Position numbers and translations under genes: made by a program. Below are positions 1-7,515 of a stretch of 64,000 bases of DNA, one piece after another. The notes under the pieces were generated by a model. That model worked only from the letters and a program-made list of their open reading frames with translations, was not told the DNA's origin and searched no databases. The first letter of the stretch is position 1; every line of letters begins with the position of its first letter. Location of the stretch: NCBI RefSeq assembly GCF_000730285.1, contig NZ_CP007174.1, positions 992,001-1,056,000 on the forward strand, written 5' to 3'. The stretch comes from Candidatus Nitrososphaera evergladensis SR1. Lineage in GTDB: Archaea > Thermoproteota > Nitrososphaeria > Nitrososphaerales > Nitrososphaeraceae.

Positions 1-1810
1 GAGTTTCTGCTTTTCCTAGCGCTTGTACGGTAGTTTCTTGGTATCCTACTCGTTTTGCAGCCATCGCGGCTATTTCCTCAGCTTTGCTAACAGTAGTGCC
101 AACTTGTGCAACTCTCGCGCCTTTTGTCACAAGGCCGGGACCTATGAAGCTCAGAGCTTCAAGGGCAAGATTGCCCGCAGCGTACGGGATGTTCTTTATG
201 ATGTTCTCGCCGATTTTTTGAAGATCTGCAGCCTTTACGTCTGTTTTTCCTGTCGTTGCAAGCTGATAGGCGCTTTGAATAGCCAAGCTACTAAGATCTG
301 TACCGACTCCCGACTTTAGCTCCGGCGGTTTAGGGATGTTTCTAGAAATTTCGTTTCCTTCTAGGTCGAGTGTACGGCGTGGTATCTGACGAGGCGCGAG
401 TAATGCGGCCACGCCCTGCGCGCCATACGCCAAGTTCGCCACTAGATTTTCTGCCTCCACCTTAGTTCCCTTGGCCGCATCGATTACCGGCCCAAAAAAG
501 CCGGGCGTCGGTGCCGGAGCATCTTTTACGAGCGGTTCTTTGCCTTCTGCACTGTGCGGCCTGTACTGACCGACAATCTGCATAGAGCCATAAAATCCCG
601 CAGCATTGCGCATTTCCAGAGCAAACGGGTTCGTGGGTCTCATTCCTGCGCGCTGAGCAGTATATGCAGCCGACCAGTCGGCATTTTGCACTTGGTTCGC
701 CCATCGCTCGTTCGCGGCCTGTTGCTGCGCGTAAGAATGAAAAGGATCCACCGGCTGGCCTGTCGCGGGGTCGATGTAATATCTCTGAAAATTGCGCGCA
801 TTGTGTCCGGCAAACTTCTCTCTTGCCTCTTGTACAGTGAGCGTCCCGAATGTTTTTAGTTCATTTGGTGGATTCCGGCCAGATTTAACCACGTCGTAGG
901 CCCAGCGCTGATAATCACCCTGATCCTGTTGTATTGGTATGCCGGATTCGTACTTGCCTCCGGGTTTTACCATGGCTAGCGCCTGCTCATTGATTTTATC
1001 AGCGGTCAAAGTGACGGGTTTTCCGGTTGCGAGAGCTTGCTCCTGTGCGGCCCTGTTCGCAGCCTGAAAGCCTCCGTAAAGTAAAGTCTGCATTGCTCCA
1101 ACCGGCAGCGTCAGACTTTCACTGTAACCGTAAAAGCGCTTTGTTTCTGCCTCTGTAGGCTGATAAACCGCGTACTGCTGCCCGTCTTTCTCTTCAAGTT
1201 TGACAATGCCCTTTGCGTCAAAGCCAATATCGCTTTGAGCGCCAATTGTGACGTTTTTCACCTTGCCGGATTCATCATATTCAAAACGGGCATTTTTGAA
1301 AGGATCAAAGCCCATCGGTCCCGGTGAAGTGCGCGAGTACGGTCCTATGTATTCGGGTGGATGCTGGACAGTTATCGTCGTCTGTTGTGCCATCCGTCTT
1401 TGTTCGGCTGCAACCTGCGATTGTTCAATCTGTTGACGGTAGTAATCAACCATTCCCGGCTTCGATCCTTGTGACCTGTTTTGCGCCGCTCCTGCTGCGG
1501 CTTGTCGTGCGGCCTGCTCCTGTTCTTGTCTGACCTGTAATTCGTTTCCGACATCGATTATAGTCTTACTTGCACGGCTACCACCAGAACCACCGCCACC
1601 TGCGCCCCTGTCTATGCGCCCTATGGGCGATGGTGTAGAGCCGGTAGGAGGAGAAGCCGGTGCTCCTGTCGGAGAATAACCAAAAGAGACGTTGCCTGAC
1701 GCGTCCCTGCTTGAGGTGATCTGTTGCTGCTGGCCTGTCTGTATCGCTTGCTGTTGCGCTGCAAGGTTTGCTTGCTGAAAGGCTGCATAACGTTCAGCTA
1801 GGGTTGACAT
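1..1810 (-). CDS. Large Gln/Ala-rich element protein, C-terminus outside window
   Basis: An uninterrupted frame starts at the ATG at 1810 (MSTLAERYAAFQQ) and is still open at position 1, giving at least 603 residues. I do not recognise the family. The first ~140 residues are rich in Gln, Ala and Gly (runs such as QQQQ, a GAGGGGSGGS stretch), typical of a flexible linker. The middle is mixed and soluble-looking. The visible C-terminal part (from about residue 470) has Ala/Gly-rich hydrophobic stretches, for example NLVANLAYGAQGVAALL and AAGNLALEALSFIGPGLV. Size and composition would suit a virion or cell-surface structural protein, but that is inference. A TATA-like TCTATATC lies about 28 nt upstream with a repeat element between it and the start. 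Confidence 0.8.
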   Translation of the reverse strand, partial: MSTLAERYAAFQQANLAAQQQAIQTGQQQQITSSRDASGNVSFGYSPTGAPASPPTGSTPSPIGRIDRGAGGGGSGGSRASKTIIDVGNELQVRQEQEQAARQAAAGAAQNRSQGSKPGMVDYYRQQIEQSQVAAEQRRMAQQTTITVQHPPEYIGPYSRTSPGPMGFDPFKNARFEYDESGKVKNVTIGAQSDIGFDAKGIVKLEEKDGQQYAVYQPTEAETKRFYGYSESLTLPVGAMQTLLYGGFQAANRAAQEQALATGKPVTLTADKINEQALAMVKPGGKYESGIPIQQDQGDYQRWAYDVVKSGRNPPNELKTFGTLTVQEAREKFAGHNARNFQRYYIDPATGQPVDPFHSYAQQQAANERWANQVQNADWSAAYTAQRAGMRPTNPFALEMRNAAGFYGSMQIVGQYRPHSAEGKEPLVKDAPAPTPGFFGPVIDAAKGTKVEAENLVANLAYGAQGVAALLAPRQIPRRTLDLEGNEISRNIPKPPELKSGVGTDLSSLAIQSAYQLATTGKTDVKAADLQKIGENIIKNIPYAAGNLALEALSFIGPGLVTKGARVAQVGTTVSKAEEIAAMAAKRVGYQETTVQALGKAET

Positions 1811-1814
1811 ACTT

Positions 1815-1829
1815 CACTTGTCATAAGTG
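1815..1829. promoter_or_regulatory. Operator-like near-palindrome, copy 1
   Basis: CACTTGTCATAAGTG has CACTT/AAGTG arms and sits between the TATA-like TCTATATC (minus strand, about 1835-1842) and the start of the large gene at 1810. The same 15-mer, or its complement, occurs at 5597-5611 and, less one base, at 6283-6296, each time within a promoter. It is likely a binding site for an element-encoded regulator. Confidence 0.55.
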
Positions 1830-1883
1830 GACGTACGATATAGACTTGATGCCAGACATTAATCTGCGGGAATGAATCCCGCA

Positions 1884-2351
1884 TCAAAAACTGAATATGA
1901 CCTTTGGGCGGGTTAGCAGCTGCTTCTTTTCCATGCTGAGACCTTGCTTCTCTGCGTGGTTTAGCACTTCTTCAGGGATGTCGCGTACGAGTTGCAGGTA
2001 TTCGCGCTGGCGCTTGGCTGAAAGGCCGACCTGTTTTGAGATGGAGAGAAAGTCCTTTTGAGGACGAGTCGTCCTCGAATTGTCAGACTCCGCATTATTA
2101 ATTATGTGGAGATTCTGAATAGCCGTATTGACATCATAGCCGTGGGCAGCGTACAGCTCTTTCAGCCCGTGCGCCGTCTCTCTGTCAGTCAGGTCCTTCC
2201 TTTGCAGGTTCTCGATTATGGCCCATGCAAGCACCTGCCTGTCATCCGCGTTCGCCTTGACTATTGCTGGCACGTCTTTTAGTCCTGCAACACAACTAGC
2301 GCGGAACCTGCGCCCTCCTGCGATGACTTCGTACTTGCGCCTGCTTGCATT
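1884..2351 (-). pseudogene. ParB-like domain remnant lacking its N-terminus
   Basis: The frame reads KYEVIAGGRRFRAS, then a GLKDVPAIVKA stretch and NLQRKDLTDRETAHGL, which are the ParB/Spo0J boxes I and II, followed by part of the helix-turn-helix region (LSISKQVGLSAKRQREYLQL). The homology begins about 22 codons before the first usable start (GTG at 2273), with only a TAG and no start codon further up. The N-terminal ParB strand (the PI.V region) and most of the C-terminal half are missing. No continuation appears in another frame upstream. It resembles residues about 65-220 of the complete ParB-like protein at 6343-7515. I call it a decayed copy; translation from the GTG would give 129 residues. 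Confidence 0.65.
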
Positions 2352-2736
2352 GATTATTCTTACTAAAATATAAAATATCTATTCTTATAATAAGGGGCAA
2401 AAAACTGTGCTCAAAGATGCGCATTTTCTTAATTTTCTCTAAAGTCGATGTATTTGGACGGTTGAAAATCTTGCAAGTCTACCCGCAGCCCTTTTACAGA
2501 TTATTTATCGTCTAGCCAGCTAACGAGCAAGTCCTATGACGTTTACAAGAGAGCTCATCAATCGCTATTGATACACACGAGAATTTCCCACACAAGTCTT
2601 GGACGGGCGTTTATAGAAGGCCGAGGGTACCCCCGAGGGTACCCTCTAGACGTACATGCCCTGTACAACCAGTCTCTTTGCCATTGAGTAATCGTAGAAA
2701 AAATAATGCATAAAAAAGAAGAGGAATCTAGTCTTT
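2352..2736. other. AT-rich intergenic stretch with a GGGTACCC tandem palindrome
   Basis: No convincing gene is present. At 2622-2646 two adjacent copies of CGAGGGTACCC, separated by one C, each contain the palindrome GGGTACCC; the second extends to GAGGGTACCCTC. It lies about 90 bp beyond the stop of the exported-protein gene at 2737, so it may form a transcript-end hairpin or a protein site. The rest is featureless. Confidence 0.4.
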
Positions 2737-3399
2737 TCAAACTAGGGACTTGGCTATCTTCTCCAGCTCATCTGAAGGCATGTATGCTTCTAGCAGGTAC
2801 TTTTGGTTCCCATCATAGAATACTATGATAGACGTAAGACCAAAACTTCCAGTCTGCACCGTCGTGCCATTTTCGTAGGTCAGGAAGCCTTTTCCACAAT
2901 CTTGGCATTGTTCTCTCACCGCAGCGACATTTCCATTGATTTCAGTTATTCGAGTCTTTAGGTCTGGATTGACGCCTTGGAAGCTAGCTTCGATCTCGGC
3001 TTTTCTATCTGGTATATCCGGCTCAGCATGTTTGGTAGCTACGAGGACAGCGCCACTTTCTATCAGGCCATTCCTATTTAGTTGAGATTTCTCAAGCGGT
3101 CTGCCACCTCCGTAGAACATGAGCACTACATCCGGACTACCATCTCCGCATACGAACTTGTATTCTGCTGGAAGGTATGTCGGCTCCTTAACCTGTATCT
3201 TTCCTTCGGTCTTGGCTAATGCTTCTTCTCTTGTCTGACAGAATTGCTCTGCGCTGACTGTCTGAAAGTCGCTGCCTACTGCTTTGGAACCTGTACCATT
3301 TGGCTGCAAAGCCAAATTGTTGCTTGCGTAAATTGCACCTATAGCTACAACACATGCTATGAGCGCAGCCATTACGATTGTTGTTGTTTTCTTTTGCAT
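2737..3399 (-). CDS. Membrane-anchored exported protein, DUF4367-like
   Basis: The 220-residue protein has one hydrophobic segment near the N-terminus (TTTIVMAALIACVVAIGAIY, after MQKK), so it should be anchored with the rest outside. The outer part contains a YLPAEYKF segment, a TEINGNVAAVREQ strand and a C-terminal YDGNQKYLLEAYMPSDELEKIAKSL. This order (short beta segments, then a helix ending in IA.SL) recalls the DUF4367 proteins found near anti-sigma and germination regulators, but I would not assign a function. Three of its four cysteines fall in FVCGDG and EQCQDCG, which may bind metal or form a disulphide. It is co-directional with the exported gene at 3427-4200, 27 nt away, so the two may be co-transcribed. 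Confidence 0.75.
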   Translation of the reverse strand: MQKKTTTIVMAALIACVVAIGAIYASNNLALQPNGTGSKAVGSDFQTVSAEQFCQTREEALAKTEGKIQVKEPTYLPAEYKFVCGDGSPDVVLMFYGGGRPLEKSQLNRNGLIESGAVLVATKHAEPDIPDRKAEIEASFQGVNPDLKTRITEINGNVAAVREQCQDCGKGFLTYENGTTVQTGSFGLTSIIVFYDGNQKYLLEAYMPSDELEKIAKSLV

Positions 3400-3426
3400 T
3401 TTTTCTCTCTCACCATTCTTATTACT

Positions 3427-4200
3427 CTAAGGAAGGATGGGCTTGGCGCTTGTGAATTGGCGTGCATCAAGATCACAAGCCGTGCCAGACCCCGGAGGCG
3501 AAACATTCCAATTATTCCTGTCAGTTACGAGGTTGGTAACAAATGGAGAATCGTCCCAGCAGTATTCTGAAGCAGACGAAGAACTCCAGTTGGCTGCTCC
3601 ACCACCTGTAGCAGGATAGTACTGTAGCCCTGCATACTCTGTACCAGACAGGAATGTATTGCTGCCACTATTGGAAATTGACCAGACCTCTCCTAGACCA
3701 CTATCAAAGCTACTGATGCATCTATTTTCAGAGTATGATGTTCCGAGTGTTATGCTCCAATTTCGGCAATTGTTTATCGAATCAAATGTGCCCCTAAGCG
3801 TAAGTGCTGAAAATGCGCTTCCGCCTTCTTCTCCGGCAAAGCCTAGACCCGTAGTACCGTGAAATACATCGTAGTAGTATGATGCCATGCTGTTGTGTAT
3901 ATTGTTGCTGTTATCTTTGTAGTGCAGCCAGCCTGCTCCAACAACGCCATTTCCGAAGCTGTCCCACGTTAGGATAAACTCGCCAGTAAAAGCTTTGGCC
4001 CAAGATACATTGGCTTGGTCAGTCAGTGTGGATGTCGCCTTTGCTACAGTTCCTTTGTTTCCCCACGTTAGTACACCATGCATTTGCCTATCTGACCTCT
4101 TGTTTGGATTTGTAGTGGCAAATGCAGATTGCATCTGAACTGCCAATAGCATTATAGCTATTAGCACGAACAAAGTTATCAATTTATAGTTCAGAGACAT
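3427..4200 (-). CDS. Secreted protein of unknown function
   Basis: The 257-residue protein begins with a clear signal peptide (hydrophobic KLITLFVLIAIMLLAVQM, then QSAFA before TT). The mature part is rich in Gly, Ser, Thr, Asn, Trp and Tyr and looks all-beta, as in secreted or surface proteins. The mature part holds four Cys (near NCRNWS, ENRCISS, EYCWDD and GTACDL), which may pair. I recognise no family. A TATA-like ATTATACATAA lies about 20-30 nt upstream of the start, so the gene probably has its own promoter and a very short or absent leader. Within an integrated element, a secreted beta protein could be a surface adhesin or receptor, but nothing in the sequence decides this. Confidence 0.75.
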   Translation of the reverse strand: MSLNYKLITLFVLIAIMLLAVQMQSAFATTNPNKRSDRQMHGVLTWGNKGTVAKATSTLTDQANVSWAKAFTGEFILTWDSFGNGVVGAGWLHYKDNSNNIHNSMASYYYDVFHGTTGLGFAGEEGGSAFSALTLRGTFDSINNCRNWSITLGTSYSENRCISSFDSGLGEVWSISNSGSNTFLSGTEYAGLQYYPATGGGAANWSSSSASEYCWDDSPFVTNLVTDRNNWNVSPPGSGTACDLDARQFTSAKPILP

Positions 4201-4436
4201 AGTAGTACCCTATTAAGGGATATTATACATAAGTTTTATGTAAGACAGTTACTATAGAGAGCTTTTGGCGATAACTTGGTCAAGAGTGTTTGACATTGCA
4301 GATTGAGATCTCGCGATTCCTGCATAGTACTGCTTGAAAATGAAGTTATCCCACTGTCGCTCCCTTCCATTTCATGATATATTCTCTCTGAAAGAAATGT
4401 GGCCTCCACGCAAGGCCAAGATGACCAGCAACAGCG

Positions 4437-4619
4437 TTAACTGTCGGGCGCAAAGTCCCAGTTACAGTGCGGGCACTTGATCATCTTCTTCGGCTTCTCT
4501 GCCTGTCTTAGAACAGGAGGTCCAAACAAGGAATTGATGTCAAGTTCGTACAGATGTGAAGGTGCGTCCAGTGCCTCTTTCACTTTAGCAAAGTATTCCA
4601 TCACTGTCTCTTCCTTCAT
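4437..4619 (-). CDS. Small protein with a CPHC zinc-knuckle half-site
   Basis: This 60-residue protein ends in KMIKCPHCNWDFAPDS, a single CxxC that could bind zinc with a partner or as a dimer. The N-terminal half is helical and acidic. Its ATG overlaps the stop of the upstream recombinase gene (ATGA type, 4616-4619), so it is probably translated by coupling and made along with the recombinase. A directionality factor or recombinase partner would fit the position, but no such motif is visible. The 236 bp beyond it (4201-4436) show no gene. Confidence 0.65.
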   Translation of the reverse strand: MKEETVMEYFAKVKEALDAPSHLYELDINSLFGPPVLRQAEKPKKMIKCPHCNWDFAPDS

Positions 4620-5554
4620 TGTATATCAAGCACTCCACCATATTCGACGTATGCCATCAACAGCTTCTGTATTGGAGGCCTGCGATACCGACCCTGAACA
4701 CCTGAAAAGTGACCCATAAGTGCCTCCTTCAATCCGTGAGGCATGTGCGTACTTTCCAGCGTTGAGGAGAAGTACTTTCTAAAAGAATGACAAGGCGCTA
4801 TGTCGTACCGTCTCTTGCTTATCTTCTCCCTTGCAATACCTGCCTTCTTGATCAGCCTGACTATTGCGCTTTCAATCGCTTTTTTGGTGATGTGCTCTCC
4901 TGTTTCATTGCCGGGAAAGATATAATCTTCATCAGAGAGCTCCCTGCCTATCTCTTCCTTCAAAGACTGCAGCCAAGCCCGTACTGCTGCAAGGCAATTC
5001 TTTGAAGCGAACGCGTCATACTCTGTATTAGTCCCCGCGTAGATCTTGATGTACAATAAATCAAACTTCAGAACAGGTCGGAGATGCTTGTACTTCAGCT
5101 CGCAAAGCGCCTCAACCCTCATTCCGGTGGTTGCAAGGAGGAGGATTGTTGCCCTGAGCTTTAGATCTGCATGTTTCAAAAGGAGGGCAATCTCTGCTTT
5201 TGTGTATGCGCGGTCGAGTCCTACGCTGTCAGGATTCTTTGAAACAATCTGGCTCTTTATGTAGTCCCAATCAAGGCGGGCGCGCTGGCTGACATAGAAC
5301 TTTTGCAAGCCGGCCCTGATGACGTTCTTATAGGAGGGAGAAAGCCCGTCATCTTCTAGTTTTTGAAAATAGGCAATAATAGAATCTTCAATGACTTTTG
5401 GCTCTCCTTGCAGGAGATCCGCCCAGCTGTCAACATTCCGATATTCGATAAAACCTTCGACTGCACCTGTATAATTGCGCCAAGTATCTTCTGTCTTGCA
5501 AAGACGCTCCAGCAACTGAGCGACAGAGACGCTTTCAGCAAGGGCCTGAGCCAT
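4616..5554 (-). CDS. Tyrosine recombinase (312 aa)
   Basis: The protein has a SAM-like core-binding N-terminus (about 1-110, with VEGFIEYRNVDSW) and a phage-integrase catalytic domain. Visible catalytic residues are the first Arg in LLATTGMRVEALCELK, the HxxR in APCHSFRKYFSS, a His in MGHFSG, and candidate Tyr in GRYRRPP or AYVEYGG. It cuts and rejoins DNA through a 3'-phosphotyrosine. It is shorter than, and unlike, the other recombinase of this element at 7512, and lies in the interior rather than at the tRNA end, so it may act as a resolvase or invertase, or mark a second insertion. A 30-bp repeat with a TATA-like sequence lies about 30 nt upstream of the start. Confidence 0.9.
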   Translation of the reverse strand: MAQALAESVSVAQLLERLCKTEDTWRNYTGAVEGFIEYRNVDSWADLLQGEPKVIEDSIIAYFQKLEDDGLSPSYKNVIRAGLQKFYVSQRARLDWDYIKSQIVSKNPDSVGLDRAYTKAEIALLLKHADLKLRATILLLATTGMRVEALCELKYKHLRPVLKFDLLYIKIYAGTNTEYDAFASKNCLAAVRAWLQSLKEEIGRELSDEDYIFPGNETGEHITKKAIESAIVRLIKKAGIAREKISKRRYDIAPCHSFRKYFSSTLESTHMPHGLKEALMGHFSGVQGRYRRPPIQKLLMAYVEYGGVLDIQ

Positions 5555-5580
5555 CCGTGGTCAAAGCTGCGAAAGACTAG

Positions 5581-5610
5581 GATATAGAGATGATGCCACT
5601 TATGACAAGT
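5581..5610. repeat. 30-bp direct repeat, copy A, in the recombinase promoter
   Basis: The 30 bp here match 6267-6296 at 29 positions (the sole difference is C or G at base 16). Each copy joins GATATAGAGATGATG to CACTTATGACAAGT. Read on the minus strand, the near-palindrome comes first and the TATA-like CTATATC follows, about 30 nt before the recombinase start at 5554. The position suggests a promoter with an overlapping operator. Confidence 0.7.
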
Positions 5611-5632
5611 GACGGCACCTATAGACATAGAA

Positions 5633-5968
5633 CTAAGTTCCGGAAGGGTTTTGGGCTTTAGATCTAATCAGGAAATATAAAACTGAACCCATGCTTATTG
5701 CAACGAGCAGCCACGCCACGTTAGTCGCTCCTGCCGTTGCAGGCGTGGCAAAAGTTGCAGTTCCGACAAAAAATGAAGCGATGAACAGCCCAACAAATGA
5801 TGTCAGCATGGGGTTGTGCGTGCGTAGGAAAATTATCATTAGAATGATTCCCCATGCTATCATTACAAAGAAACCACCGAAGATAACCTCCAGTGGATAT
5901 GTGAAGAAGTTAAACAAGCCGCCGAATGTCGAGGGGTCACAGGTGGCTAGTTCCAAGCATGATGCCAT
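5633..5968 (-). CDS. Small membrane protein, three predicted spans
   Basis: The 111-residue protein has hydrophobic segments FGGFFVMIAWGIILMIIFL, LTSFVGLFIASFFVGTATF and NVAWLLVAISMGSVLYFLI, with a short Arg/Lys tail (RSKAQNPSGT). No catalytic motif is visible. It follows the 83-residue membrane protein gene with 2 nt between stop and start, so both should be translated from one message. Such small multi-span proteins are common in archaeal viruses and conjugative elements, where they may form virion membranes or transfer channels; that is inference. Confidence 0.75.
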   Translation of the reverse strand: MASCLELATCDPSTFGGLFNFFTYPLEVIFGGFFVMIAWGIILMIIFLRTHNPMLTSFVGLFIASFFVGTATFATPATAGATNVAWLLVAISMGSVLYFLIRSKAQNPSGT

Positions 5969-5970
5969 GA

Positions 5971-6222
5971 TTAGGCCACCTCGTCAGGCGCGCGCCTGCT
6001 TGCACTCATTATAGCGAATAAGACTACTACTCCCACCAGCGCGACCGGGATGTAAAAATAAATGTTGTATAGGTTATCCCGAATCTGCAAACACTGAGAG
6101 GAGCAGTGGGTCCATAGGGAGGGGTTCTCCTTGAGAGAATACATGACAGGTGTCAGAGTGAACGATGCGACGCCAATAGCCAGAAGGGCCAGAATCGTTT
6201 TAACGATTATGATAACTGCCAT
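5971..6222 (-). CDS. Small membrane protein, two predicted spans
   Basis: The 83-residue protein has hydrophobic segments at each end (IIIVKTILALLAIGVASF and YFYIPVALVGVVVLFAIM) with a central loop holding CSSQC, a possible disulphide or metal pair, and an Arg-containing tail. It is the first gene of a two-gene unit with the three-span protein at 5633-5968. Its promoter region holds copy B of the 30-bp repeat and is shared with the divergent ParB-like gene. No family is recognised. Confidence 0.75.
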   Translation of the reverse strand: MAVIIIVKTILALLAIGVASFTLTPVMYSLKENPSLWTHCSSQCLQIRDNLYNIYFYIPVALVGVVVLFAIMSASRRAPDEVA

Positions 6223-6266
6223 ACGAGATTCCCTGTCGCCCCTAATTCATGACAAGTCAGTACTAT

Positions 6267-6296
6267 GATATAGAGATGATGGCACTTATGACAAGT
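6267..6296. repeat. 30-bp direct repeat, copy B, in a divergent promoter region
   Basis: This second copy lies between the divergent membrane-protein gene (start 6222) and the ParB-like gene (start 6343). A partial third element, ATGACAAGT, is at 6249-6257. The TATA-like sequence for the ParB-like gene (ATTATATACA, about 6308-6317) lies just outside the repeat. Binding of a regulator here could control both directions. Confidence 0.65.
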
Positions 6297-6342
6297 AGAC
6301 TCAAATATTATATACAGCGCCCCGCTTATCTCGTTCGAGTTG

Positions 6343-7515
6343 ATGCAAGCAGAAGAACGGCATCAAAGTCAGCTGTTGTACGTCTATGTAGATTCTATCC
6401 AGCCGCCTTCTTTCGAGCTTCGCAGTGATATCGAGCAGGCTAACGACCCTGCTTTTCAAGAACTTTGCAATTCTGTACGAGAAACAGGAGTAATCGAGCC
6501 CCTCATCGTAAAACCTGTTGAAAATGGCAGATTTGAACTCATTGCCGGCGGCAGAAGGCTCAGGGCGGCTATGCTTGCCGGCCTGAAGGAGGTCCCGGTT
6601 ATCGTCAAGCCTGCCCTAAGCGACATTGACGCCAAGGTCCTTGCAATTGCAGAGAACTTGCACCGCAAAGACCTTAGTCCAATCGAAAAAAGCCGGGCCC
6701 TGATTGCTCTATACGAATCGGCTGGCTATTCTGCAGAGTTATCTTTGAAATATCTCATGAGGCTAGATGAAGATCATTATCGCGGCGAGGCGAAAAGGGC
6801 AGATGCGATAGTTGTACCGGAGCACTTTAAAGAAATCGAAAAAAAGTTGGGTCTGGCTGCTAACCGGCAATGGCAACTACTCAAGTTTGCAGTACTTGAC
6901 GACGACGTATTGAATTATGCCAAACAAAAGGGCTTGAATGGAAACAAAATACTGATGCTCACGGCAAAGGGCATAGTCGAAAAGGGTTCTGACGCGCACA
7001 AGCGCATCATCGATCACATTTGCAATCTGAGGGAGTATGAAGCACGCGAATACATACATAGATGCCTTATCTCAACAGGCCGGCCTAAAAAACAAGAAGA
7101 ATCGAATCCACAACCTTTCGAGCAACAAAGCGCTCCAAGTGCAGAGAAGCAGAAGGAAGAAGAAGAGGAAGTTGTAAACACGTCACGTTCTGAGCGGCGG
7201 TATGCAAGACTTGCTCACTGCGACAACGACGACAAGGATTCAAGCAGGCCAGCAAGTGAGCTTGCATATCTTAGTGTGTATGATTTGTGCCTGCCGGCAG
7301 AGTTCTTGTCGCTGCTTAAGCGGCGCGCTACCATCGCAGGCAAGTTCGACTTGGGACAATATCTGACGTACGTTCTATTGTATAAATTACAACGCAGTAA
7401 TGGAAGCAGAAGACTCTCACTTCCACCTGCCGAAAGGGCGTGGTTCATGTCAAAAAACAAGGGCTGTGCGACCGTCAGGACAGAAAAAGAGAAAATGAGA
7501 GAAGGGGAAAGCTAG
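6343..7515 (+). CDS. ParB/Spo0J-like protein with C-terminal extension
   Basis: The N-terminal half is a ParB-type domain: an EPLIVKPVENGRFELIAGGR segment (box I, about 50-75), VLAIAENLHRKDLSPIEKS (box II, about 105-125), then a helix-turn-helix region around LGLAANRQWQLLKFA. ParB proteins bind centromere-like sites, and related ones act as regulators or nucleases. The middle is an acidic, low-complexity linker (KEEEEE near 268-275). The C-terminal ~80 residues form a separate domain I do not recognise. No ParA gene is in view. ATG 6343 is preferred to the in-frame TTG at 6340; a TATA-like sequence sits about 30 nt upstream. The 3' end overlaps the convergent recombinase gene by 4 nt. The repeats at 1815, 5597 and 6283 are candidate binding sites. 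Confidence 0.85.
   Translation: MQAEERHQSQLLYVYVDSIQPPSFELRSDIEQANDPAFQELCNSVRETGVIEPLIVKPVENGRFELIAGGRRLRAAMLAGLKEVPVIVKPALSDIDAKVLAIAENLHRKDLSPIEKSRALIALYESAGYSAELSLKYLMRLDEDHYRGEAKRADAIVVPEHFKEIEKKLGLAANRQWQLLKFAVLDDDVLNYAKQKGLNGNKILMLTAKGIVEKGSDAHKRIIDHICNLREYEAREYIHRCLISTGRPKKQEESNPQPFEQQSAPSAEKQKEEEEEVVNTSRSERRYARLAHCDNDDKDSSRPASELAYLSVYDLCLPAEFLSLLKRRATIAGKFDLGQYLTYVLLYKLQRSNGSRRLSLPPAERAWFMSKNKGCATVRTEKEKMREGES

Noticed and set aside
554-1533. Several short plus- and minus-strand frames in 460-1560
   Set aside because: They are shadows of the long minus-strand frame that runs off the left edge.
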